From Desulfobulbus sp. (GTDB taxonomy: Bacteria > Desulfobacterota > Desulfobulbia > Desulfobulbales > Desulfobulbaceae): a DNA stretch of 5,939 bases. Location: NCBI GenBank assembly GCA_030602145.1, contig JAUWAH010000164.1:1-5939 (forward strand), read 5' to 3'. A model generated the notes under the pieces. That model did not search any database, was not told the DNA's origin, and saw only the letters and a program-made list of their open reading frames with translations. Positions 1 through 5,860 of this stretch are shown piece by piece. Numbering within the stretch: position 1 is the stretch's first letter; every line of letters begins with the position of its first letter. The position numbers were made by a program, and so were the translations under genes.

Positions 1-1
1 C

Positions 2-538
2 TGCCAGATGATGGTCGAGGGGCCGGGCCATGTGCCGCTCGACGAGATCGAGGGCAACATCATGCTGGAGAAACGGATGAGCGGCAACGCCCCCTACTAT
101 GTTCTCGGCCCGCTGCCACTGGATACCGGCGCCGGTTACGACCATATTGTCGCCGCCGTCGGCGCCGCCAACTCGGCCCGGTTCGGGGCTGACCTGGTCT
201 GCTACATCACCCCGGCCGAACATCTGGCCCTGCCCAACGAGGACGATGTTCGCGAGGGGGTGCGGGCCACCCGGCTGGCGGTGCGCATCGGGGACATGGC
301 CAAGTATCCGGAGCGCCGCGACCGGGAGCGTCAGGCGGCCATGGCCCGCCGTGACATGCGTTGGAACGACCTCCAGCAGCTGCTGATGTTCCCCGACAAG
401 GCCCGCGAGGTGCGGGAGGACCGCACACCCGAGGCCGGCGACACCTGCACCATGTGCGGCGATTTCTGCGCCATGAAAAAGGGGATGGAGGTGTTCAGAT
501 CCGATATCGGCGGTGACAAGCGCACCCCCGTCCCATGA
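2..538 (+). CDS. bzaF: 5-hydroxybenzimidazole synthase, BzaF-like (ThiC superfamily), C-terminal part
   Basis: This is the last 178 residues of a ThiC-superfamily radical SAM enzyme; the 5' end is cut by the window edge, and roughly 250 residues should be missing compared with the usual ~430. Visible family motifs are EGPGHVP (residues 5-11 of the fragment) and TPAEHLALPN (70-79), whose histidines match the family's metal-binding positions. GYDHI is at 45-49, and the C-terminal cluster motif CTMCGDFC is at 149-156. Known: ThiC converts aminoimidazole ribotide (AIR) to the thiamin pyrimidine, while its paralogue BzaF (or the BzaA/BzaB pair) converts AIR to 5-hydroxybenzimidazole anaerobically. 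Inference: BzaF is favoured because cobT and a methyltransferase follow directly, and because the usual TDIAPGYDHI segment reads LDTGAGYDHI here. The cluster spacing is CX2CX3C instead of the common CX2CX4C. A thiamin ThiC that happens to lie beside cobT is the main alternative. Confidence 0.78.
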   Translation, partial: CQMMVEGPGHVPLDEIEGNIMLEKRMSGNAPYYVLGPLPLDTGAGYDHIVAAVGAANSARFGADLVCYITPAEHLALPNEDDVREGVRATRLAVRIGDMAKYPERRDRERQAAMARRDMRWNDLQQLLMFPDKAREVREDRTPEAGDTCTMCGDFCAMKKGMEVFRSDIGGDKRTPVP

Positions 539-625
539 GCGTGGTAGCATCTCCGATCAGGCACCTCCTGCGCCCAGGCTCTTTCTCCCAACCAGCAAGG
601 CTGGACCACATTGGCCGGCCACAAC

Positions 626-682
626 AAACGATGAAAGGTCAGCACTCCGGCATGGCAACGCCGCCGGAACCGACCATCGTTT
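626..682 (+). promoter_or_regulatory. Long imperfect RNA hairpin in the cobT leader
   Basis: Four nested helices can be read directly. AAACGAT (626-632) pairs with ATCGTTT (676-682), GGTC (637-640) with GACC (672-675), TCCGGC (646-651) with GCCGGA (663-668), and GGC (654-656) with GCC (660-662) around an AAC loop. That is 20 base pairs in 57 nt with small internal loops. The structure ends 5 nt before the cobT ribosome binding site (688-693), so it could affect cobT translation, transcript processing or stability. It matches no riboswitch class I can name. A chance fold or an interspersed palindromic repeat remains possible. Confidence 0.5.
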
Positions 683-687
683 ATACA

Positions 688-693
688 AAGGTG
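688..693 (+). promoter_or_regulatory. Ribosome binding site of cobT
   Basis: AAGGTG lies 4 nt upstream of the ATG at 698. An in-frame TGA at 692-694 rules out any upstream extension of the cobT frame, so this site and the 698 start support each other. Confidence 0.6.
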
Positions 694-697
694 AACC

Positions 698-1762
698 ATG
701 CACACACTTCAGCAATCCATCGATGCAATCCGGCCGCCGGACGCAGCCATACATACCGCCGCCCTCCAACGGCTGGCCGACCAGGCCCGGCCCCAGTCCA
801 GCCTGGGGATCCTGGAGCCGGTTTCTGCTCGGCTGGCGGCCATTGCCGGCACCCTTGACGTTCGTTTGCGCAACAAGGTGATTGTCACCTGCGCAGGCGA
901 TCACGGCGTGGTGGCCGAGGGCGTCAGTCTTTTCCCCCAGGAGGTCACCGCCCAGATGGTCTACAACTTCGTGGCCGGTGGCGCCTCGGTGAGCGTGCTG
1001 GCCGCCCACGCCGGGGCCTCGGTGCGGGTGGCCGACCTGGGGGTCAGCTATGACTTCGATCCCGAGCTGCCCATCTTCCACAAGAAGGTGGGCAAGGGCA
1101 CCGCCAATTTCGCCCGCCGGCCGGCCATGAGCCGCGAGCAGGCGATCCGGTCGGTGGAGGCCGGCATCGAGATCGTCGATCAGTTGGTGGCCGAGGGCAG
1201 GGTGGATCTGCTCGGGACCGGCGACATGGGCATCGGCAACACCACCGCCTCCTCGGCGATCATCGCCGCCTTCTCCGGACTCGAGGTCGGCAAACTCACC
1301 GGCCGTGGCACCGGCATCGACGACGCGGCCCTGGCCCGCAAGGTCGGGGTGATCGAGAGGGGGCTGGCCCTGCACATGCCCAATCCCGACGATCCCCTCG
1401 ACGTGCTGGCCAAGGTGGGCGGTTTCGAGATCGGCGGTCTGGCCGGTCTGGTGATCGGAGCCGCGGCCCACCGTCTCCCCGTGGTCTGCGACGGCCTGAT
1501 TGCCACCGCCGGCGCCCTGGTCGCCTGCGAACTGGCACCCCAGGTCAAACCCTACCTCTTTGCCGGCCACCACTCGGTGGAGATCGGTCATCGGCACATG
1601 CTTGAACGACTGGGCACCACCCCCCTGCTCGACCTCCAGTTCCGGTTGGGCGAGGGCACCGGCGCGGCCATGGCCATGCACCTTTTGGATGCGGCCACCC
1701 GGATTCTGGCTGACATCAAGACCTTTGCCGAGGTGGGCATCGCCAATGCCCAGAAACAGTGA
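698..1762 (+). CDS. cobT: Nicotinate-nucleotide:benzimidazole phosphoribosyltransferase CobT
   Basis: Complete 354-residue protein, the normal length of the CobT family. It transfers phosphoribose from nicotinate mononucleotide to a lower-ligand base, giving the alpha-ribazole phosphate used in the cytosolic nucleotide-loop assembly of cobamides. Visible motifs are SSLGILE (34-40), AGDHGV (66-71), FPQEVT (79-84), GDMGIGNTT (175-183), TGRGTGIDD (201-209), and LLDLQFRLGEGTGA (310-323) holding the catalytic-base Glu at 319 (Glu317 in the Salmonella enzyme). The other active-site acid of the Salmonella enzyme, Glu174, is Asp176 here. No signal peptide or membrane segment is apparent. The gene lies between the ThiC-like gene and the methyltransferase and overlaps the latter by 4 nt, which suggests that its substrate is the benzimidazole made by its neighbours. 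The family assignment is near certain; base preference is inferred from context. Confidence 0.96.
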   Translation: MHTLQQSIDAIRPPDAAIHTAALQRLADQARPQSSLGILEPVSARLAAIAGTLDVRLRNKVIVTCAGDHGVVAEGVSLFPQEVTAQMVYNFVAGGASVSVLAAHAGASVRVADLGVSYDFDPELPIFHKKVGKGTANFARRPAMSREQAIRSVEAGIEIVDQLVAEGRVDLLGTGDMGIGNTTASSAIIAAFSGLEVGKLTGRGTGIDDAALARKVGVIERGLALHMPNPDDPLDVLAKVGGFEIGGLAGLVIGAAAHRLPVVCDGLIATAGALVACELAPQVKPYLFAGHHSVEIGHRHMLERLGTTPLLDLQFRLGEGTGAAMAMHLLDAATRILADIKTFAEVGIANAQKQ

Positions 1763-2787
1763 TCGGCTCGGCGGACGATCCCTGCCTATTCCAGGGGTTT
1801 GCAGCCTTCACCAACCTGCTCACCGGCTATCGTCTCACCGAGGCATTGCTGACAGCCGACGAGGCCGGCCTCTTCGCGGCGGTCGGTGAGGGCCGTTCCG
1901 GCTCCGAACTCTGCGCCCGGGTCGGATGGGACCCGGCCTACGGAGAGCGGTTTCTCCGCTGTCTGTGCACCCTGGGGCTGCTCCGGACCCAGGGGGGCCG
2001 GTACCTGCTCTCCGATGTTGCCGCAACCTATCTCGATCCGGCCTCTCCCCGGTACCAGGGCCGGACATTGGCCTTTGAACGACGGTTGCGGTGCTCCTGG
2101 CAGCAACTGGGGCCAACCCTTGCCGGTGGCCGGCGGGTGGTCGGCACGGAGGACAAGGACCCCGACACCCTGCGCCGGGCCTTTGCCGCCTATCTGGGTG
2201 CCATGGACGAGGCGGCCCGCATCCGGGCGGTGGAACTCTGGGATGCCCTGTCGGTTGCCGAACCGGCGGGCACCCTGCTCGATCTCGGTGCCGGTTCCGG
2301 CGCCTTTGCCGCCGCCTTTCTGGACCGTCATCCCGACTGGAGGGCCATCCTCTGCGATCTGCCCGAGGTGGTGGCCGATGCCGGCCTGCATCCGCTGCCG
2401 CCGCAGTTGACCGGTCGGGTCAGGTGGTGCGGATGCAACCTGCTGACCGAGGCCCCGTCACCCTTCGACGATATCGCCGATCGATCCTGCGACCTGGTTC
2501 TCCTCTCCAACATTGTCCATTGCCAGGCAAAGGAAGAATCCGCCCGTCTTCTGGCCAAGGCAGCGTCGAAGTTAGCCGAGGATGGGCTGTTGCTGATCCA
2601 TGATTTCTTCACCGAGACCGGCTGGCGCGGTGGTCTCTACGACCTGCACATGATGATCAACACCTACAACGGCCGGACCTACAGCCGGTCCGAACTGATC
2701 GCCATGGCCGGGGACTGCGGGTTGGAGGCGCGACGGGATCTGAGAATGCCCTCCGGCTCAGGCCTGCTGGTGTTTGGAAACGGTTGA
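1759..2787 (+). CDS. bzaC: SAM-dependent O-methyltransferase, BzaC-like
   Basis: 342 residues, read from a GTG whose GTGA overlaps the cobT stop; no clear Shine-Dalgarno precedes it, as expected for translational coupling. The fold reads as a COMT-type methyltransferase. An N-terminal winged-helix/dimerisation region (about 10-110) is followed by a Rossmann domain with SAM motif I LLDLGAGSG (173-181), an acidic residue in ILCDLPEV (Asp200), and NIVHCQAKEE (251-260). His254 there aligns with the catalytic histidine of the usual HDW motif; the following DW is CQ here. A YDLHMMINTYNGRTYS segment (294-309) near the C-terminus is also typical. Known: in anaerobic benzimidazole operons BzaC methylates 5-hydroxybenzimidazole to 5-methoxybenzimidazole. 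Inference: this gene does the same, from its position after cobT. Methylation of an unrelated hydroxylated substrate cannot be excluded from sequence alone. Confidence 0.75.
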   Translation: MIGSADDPCLFQGFAAFTNLLTGYRLTEALLTADEAGLFAAVGEGRSGSELCARVGWDPAYGERFLRCLCTLGLLRTQGGRYLLSDVAATYLDPASPRYQGRTLAFERRLRCSWQQLGPTLAGGRRVVGTEDKDPDTLRRAFAAYLGAMDEAARIRAVELWDALSVAEPAGTLLDLGAGSGAFAAAFLDRHPDWRAILCDLPEVVADAGLHPLPPQLTGRVRWCGCNLLTEAPSPFDDIADRSCDLVLLSNIVHCQAKEESARLLAKAASKLAEDGLLLIHDFFTETGWRGGLYDLHMMINTYNGRTYSRSELIAMAGDCGLEARRDLRMPSGSGLLVFGNG

Positions 2788-2805
2788 AGTCCCGGAATGT
2801 CGCGG

Positions 2806-2886
2806 CGGGTTGCGAGCCCGGGCGAACGGCGGGATGGGAGCTGGACAGCGGGCCGATGGTCAGGTGGCTGTGTCGCCGGCGACCTG
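2806..2886 (+). terminator. Weak hairpins after bzaC-like gene (possible terminator)
   Basis: Two modest stem-loops follow the bzaC-like stop. CGGGT (2806-2810) pairs with GCCCG (2816-2820), including one G-T pair. CAGGT (2861-2865) pairs with ACCTG (2882-2886), extended inward by GC (2867-2868) with GC (2879-2880). The second is followed by a pyrimidine-rich stretch with TTTTT at 2901-2905, but the T-run is too far from the stem for a classic intrinsic terminator. Low-confidence call. Confidence 0.25.
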
Positions 2887-2908
2887 TCTTTCCCGTGGTC
2901 TTTTTCAG

Positions 2909-2918
2909 CGGTATACCG
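2909..2918. promoter_or_regulatory. Palindromic candidate operator upstream of dld
   Basis: CGGTATACCG is a perfect 10-bp inverted repeat 47 nt upstream of the dld start. Its GGT...ACC core resembles operators of FadR-subfamily GntR regulators (PdhR, LldR and GlcC types), several of which control lactate, pyruvate or glycolate genes. No regulator gene lies in the window, so the link is inferred from motif and position only. Confidence 0.35.
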
Positions 2919-2953
2919 TATGGTTTGAGAACTATTCCCCGCCATTCGAGCCC

Positions 2954-2959
2954 AGGAGG
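2954..2959 (+). promoter_or_regulatory. Ribosome binding site of dld
   Basis: A perfect AGGAGG sits 6 nt upstream of the ATG at 2966. It decides the start: the same frame stays open back to 2774, overlapping the bzaC-like gene, but that 64-residue extension has no family-like sequence and no comparable ribosome binding site. Confidence 0.85.
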
Positions 2960-2965
2960 TGCGCC

Positions 2966-5794
2966 ATGCTGACCGGAAAATACCGTGACTTCCACCGCCG
3001 CATCAAGACCACCATTCCCTCCGACCGGCTGGTCACCGACCCCTTGCGGACCATCGCCTACGGCACCGATGCCAGCTTCTATCGGCTGATCCCCAAAATC
3101 GTCATCAACGTCGAAAACGAGATCGAGGTGCAGCGCATCCTGCGCGAGGCCGGCAAGCTGGATCTGCCGGTGACCTTCCGCGCCGCCGGGACGAGTTTGT
3201 CCGGCCAGGCGATCACCGACTCGATCCTGGTGCGCATGGGGCGGGGCTGGAACGACTTTCGCGTCTTTGACCAAGCCGATAAGATCCGGGTGCAGCCGGG
3301 GATGATCGGCAGCCACGCCAACCGCATCCTCGCCGAGTTCGACCGCAAGATCGGGCCGGACCCGGCCTCCATCGACAGTGCCAAGATCGGCGGTATCCTG
3401 GCCAACAACGCCAGCGGCATGTGCTGCGGGGTGGAACAGAACAGCTACCGGACCCTGGATGCCATGCGCATCATCCTGGCCGACGGCACGGTGGTCGACA
3501 CCGGCGACGACAAGAGCCGGGCCAGCTTCCGCCGCAGCCATGGTCACATCCTGGATGGGTTGACGGCCTTGCGCGACCAGGTGCTGACCGATGCCGAACT
3601 GGCCGAGCGCATCCGCTACAAGTTCAAGATCAAGAACACCACCGGCTACAGCCTCAACGCCCTGGTCGACTTCGACGATCCCTTCGAGATCATGGCCCAC
3701 CTGATGATCGGCTCCGAGGGAACGCTGGGCTTCATCGCCGAGGTGGTCTACCGGACGGTGATCGAACACCGTCACAAAGCCAGTTCACTGATGTACTTCC
3801 CGGACATTCGCACCGCCTGTGAAGCGGTGATCATCCTGGGGCAGCAGCCGGTGGCCGCCGCCGAACTCATGGACCGGGCCAGTCTGGCCTCGGTGACCGG
3901 CAAGCCGGGCATGCCCGAGTTCCTCGGTGAGTTGGCGCCGGGTGTGACCGCCATCCTGGTGGAGACCAGGGCCGAGAGCGCCGAGACCCTGGCCGCCCAG
4001 ATCGAGCAGATCAAGGCAGCACTCTCCGGGATCGACACCGTCAGGCCGATCGAGTTCACCGCCGTGCCCGAGGAGTTCACCCAGTTGTGGAAGATCCGCA
4101 AGGGACTGTTCCCGGCGGTGGGCGCGGTCCGCCGCACCGGCACCACGGTCATTATCGAGGATGTGGCCTTTCCCATCGAGCACCTGGCCAACGCCACTCT
4201 GGACCTCCAGGAACTGCTGCTGCGCTACAACTACACCGAGGCGATCATCTTCGGCCATGCCCTGGCCGGCAATCTCCACTTCGTCTTTACCCAGGATTTT
4301 TCCACCCAGGACGAGGTGGTCCGCTACCGCGATTTCATGGACGACGTGGTCAAGATGGTGCTGGACAAATACGACGGCTCGCTCAAGGCCGAGCATGGCA
4401 CCGGCCGCAACATGGCCCCCTTTGTCGAGAAGGAGTGGGGCGAGGCGGCCTTCAGTCTCATGAAGGCGATCAAGCAGTTGTTCGACCCCAAACATCTGCT
4501 CAACCCCGGGGTGATCATCAACAGCGACCTTGAGGCCCACGTCAAGAACCTCAAGCCGCTGCCACCCACCCACGAATTGGTCGACAAGTGCATCGAATGC
4601 GGTTTTTGCGAACCCATCTGTCCATCCAAGGACCTGACCTTCACCCCCCGGCAGCGGATCGCCGGCCGGCGGGAAATCAGCCGGCGCATGACCGGCGGCC
4701 GGGGCGAGGCGCCGCTCAAGAAACTGGTCCGTTCCTACCGGTACCAGGGCATGGACACCTGCGCCGCCGACGGCCTCTGTTCGACCCTCTGCCCGGTGGG
4801 CATCGACACCGGCAAGATGATCAAAGCCCTGCGCGAGGAGGCCCATGGTCAACTGGCGGCCGCGGTCGCCACCTGGACCGCGGGCCACTTCGGGGGGGTG
4901 GCCAAAACTGCAGCCGGCGTGCTCAATACCGTCGACCGGGTGCATCGGTCGGCCGGCACCCCGACCATGGAGGCGGTCACAGAGGCTGCGCACAAGGGAA
5001 CCCTTGGCGTGGTGCCGCAGTGGAACCGGGCCATGCCCACCGGCTCGCCCCGGATCAAGGTCGAGATGGCAACGGTCGCCGAGCCGCTTGCCATGGTCTA
5101 TTTCCCCAGTTGCGCCAGCCGGGCCATGGGTGGTCCGTCCAGGGAGGAGACCGACCGGCGCGGCCTGCCGCAACAGACGCTCTCGGTGCTCAACAAGGCC
5201 GGGTGCACGGTCATCCTGCCCGAAAATCTGGACAGTCTCTGCTGCGGCCAGGCCTTCGAGAGCAAGGGATTCCGGCTTCAGGCCGACCGCAAGGCCGACG
5301 AGTTGAGCGACACCCTGTTGCGAGCCTCCCGGGATGGCGAGTTGCCCATTCTCTGCGACACCAGCCCCTGCCTGATGCGGATGCGCGCCACCCTGGACAA
5401 GAAGCTGCACCTCTTCGAGCCGGTGGAATTCGTCCTTCAGTTCCTCAAGGAGCGGCTCCGGTTCACCCGCAAGGAGGCCAAGATCGCCCTTCATCCCACG
5501 TGCAGCACCCGCAAGATGGGGCTCGACGCCAAGCTCAGGGAATTGGCCCTGCTCTGCGCCACCGAGGTGGTGGTGCCGGAGAATATCTTCTGTTGCGGGT
5601 TCGCCGGCGACCGGGGTTTCAACTTCCCGGAACTCAACGCCTCGGCCGTCCATGGCCTGGCCGACCAAGTCCACGATTGCGAAGCCGGCTACTCGACCAG
5701 CAAGACCTGCGAGATCGGCCTGGCCCTCCATGGCGGGATTTCCTACCGCTCGATCTTCGCCCTGGTGGATGAGGCGACCGCGCCGCTTTCATAA
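2966..5794 (+). CDS. dld: FAD/4Fe-4S D-lactate dehydrogenase (Dld-II type)
   Basis: 942 residues, typical of the long FAD-binding plus Fe-S-binding oxidoreductases. It probably oxidises D-lactate to pyruvate and passes electrons to the quinone pool from the inner face of the membrane; no signal peptide or transmembrane segment is visible. Domains in order: FAD-binding PCMH-type fold (about 20-265) with FRAAGTSLSGQ (71-81) and IGSEGTLG (248-255); FAD-linked oxidase C-terminal domain with GHALAGNLHF (430-439) and EHGTGRN (476-482); a 4Fe-4S motif CIECGFCEPICP (Cys542, 545, 548, 552); a second, incomplete motif with Cys599, 605 and 609 only; and two CCG domains (CCG at 759-761 with Cys716 and Cys802; CCG at 876-878 with Cys846 and Cys915). 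The N-terminal half strongly resembles the Shewanella-type D-lactate dehydrogenase. Related enzymes act on D-2-hydroxyglutarate or glycolate, so substrate is less certain than family. Confidence 0.88.
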   Translation: MLTGKYRDFHRRIKTTIPSDRLVTDPLRTIAYGTDASFYRLIPKIVINVENEIEVQRILREAGKLDLPVTFRAAGTSLSGQAITDSILVRMGRGWNDFRVFDQADKIRVQPGMIGSHANRILAEFDRKIGPDPASIDSAKIGGILANNASGMCCGVEQNSYRTLDAMRIILADGTVVDTGDDKSRASFRRSHGHILDGLTALRDQVLTDAELAERIRYKFKIKNTTGYSLNALVDFDDPFEIMAHLMIGSEGTLGFIAEVVYRTVIEHRHKASSLMYFPDIRTACEAVIILGQQPVAAAELMDRASLASVTGKPGMPEFLGELAPGVTAILVETRAESAETLAAQIEQIKAALSGIDTVRPIEFTAVPEEFTQLWKIRKGLFPAVGAVRRTGTTVIIEDVAFPIEHLANATLDLQELLLRYNYTEAIIFGHALAGNLHFVFTQDFSTQDEVVRYRDFMDDVVKMVLDKYDGSLKAEHGTGRNMAPFVEKEWGEAAFSLMKAIKQLFDPKHLLNPGVIINSDLEAHVKNLKPLPPTHELVDKCIECGFCEPICPSKDLTFTPRQRIAGRREISRRMTGGRGEAPLKKLVRSYRYQGMDTCAADGLCSTLCPVGIDTGKMIKALREEAHGQLAAAVATWTAGHFGGVAKTAAGVLNTVDRVHRSAGTPTMEAVTEAAHKGTLGVVPQWNRAMPTGSPRIKVEMATVAEPLAMVYFPSCASRAMGGPSREETDRRGLPQQTLSVLNKAGCTVILPENLDSLCCGQAFESKGFRLQADRKADELSDTLLRASRDGELPILCDTSPCLMRMRATLDKKLHLFEPVEFVLQFLKERLRFTRKEAKIALHPTCSTRKMGLDAKLRELALLCATEVVVPENIFCCGFAGDRGFNFPELNASAVHGLADQVHDCEAGYSTSKTCEIGLALHGGISYRSIFALVDEATAPLS

Positions 5795-5823
5795 CAGGAG
5801 AGCCTTTTGCAAAATGAACTGCT

Positions 5824-5840
5824 GACGAGTTTTTTTCGTC
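5824..5840. repeat. Small hairpin with T-rich loop
   Basis: GACGA (5824-5828) pairs with TCGTC (5836-5840) around a loop of G and six Ts. It abuts and partly overlaps the ATTCCC repeat core, so it may belong to the repeat element or help end the dld transcript. Only five base pairs support it. Confidence 0.3.
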
Positions 5841-5860
5841 ATTCCCGCGAAAGCGGGAAT
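5841..5860. repeat. dRS3-like 20-bp palindrome
   Basis: ATTCCCGC (5841-5848) pairs perfectly with GCGGGAAT (5853-5860) around a GAAA tetraloop, giving a very stable RNA hairpin. It fits the pattern ATTCCC-N8-GGGAAT named dRS3 in Neisseria, and similar units are scattered through many proteobacterial genomes. It lies 46 nt after the dld stop and could also serve as the 3' end or a stabilising hairpin of that transcript, although no T-run follows it directly. Confidence 0.75.

Larger units (their letters stand above)
539..697 (+). other. Intergenic gap between bzaF-like gene and cobT
   Basis: This 159-nt gap is long for genes that otherwise look like one operon. I see no convincing coding sequence in it. 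It contains a short hairpin (CCAGC 592-596 with GCTGG 600-604, 3-nt loop), a GGCCGGCC palindrome at 613-620, and the large imperfect hairpin annotated separately at 626-682. No T-rich intrinsic terminator and no cobalamin-riboswitch core was recognised. Confidence 0.6.
2788..2965 (+). other. Intergenic region between bzaC-like gene and dld
   Basis: This 178-nt gap holds no convincing gene. It contains the weak hairpins described separately, a palindromic candidate operator at 2909-2918, and the dld ribosome binding site at its end. The gap length and the operator-like palindrome suggest that the dehydrogenase has its own promoter. No -35/-10 pair stands out; TATGGT (2919-2924) and ACTATT (2931-2936) are only weak -10 candidates. 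Confidence 0.5.

Noticed and set aside
623..690. Integron attC site
   Set aside because: The long imperfect palindrome prompted the idea, but the terminal GTTRRRY/RYYYAAC core pair is absent and no integrase or cassette context exists.
539..697. Cobalamin riboswitch in the cobT leader
   Set aside because: This would be expected for a B12 gene, but the conserved core segments, including the B12 box, could not be found on the + strand, and the gap is short for a full riboswitch plus expression platform.
513..881. Small + strand frames (513-881 and 535-858) spanning the bzaF-cobT gap
   Set aside because: They run deep into cobT in other frames, look like Pro/Arg-rich shadow translation and lack convincing ribosome binding sites. 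The 535 ATG overlapping the bzaF stop was considered as a coupled gene but has no support beyond that overlap.
557..1681. 374-residue open frame on the - strand opposite cobT
   Set aside because: Antisense shadow of CobT with Gly/His/Asp-rich composition, no motif and no plausible start context.
2774..2965. Upstream 64-residue extension of dld
   Set aside because: The frame is open, but the extension overlaps the bzaC-like gene, does not resemble the family N-terminus, and a perfect AGGAGG favours the ATG at 2966.
2784..2972. 62-residue + strand frame in the gap before dld
   Set aside because: Most of it is the intergenic region with hairpins and the dld ribosome binding site; there is no recognisable sequence, and the overlap with the dld start argues against it.
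2657..3775. 372-residue open frame on the - strand across the bzaC-like/dld junction
   Set aside because: It overlaps two real genes on the other strand and shows no domain; shadow frame.
3785..5731. 648-residue open frame on the - strand opposite dld
   Set aside because: It lies wholly antisense to a clearly homologous gene. Its translation is low-complexity (rich in Gly, His, Ala, Leu, Asp) with no recognisable domain, typical of GC-rich codon shadows.
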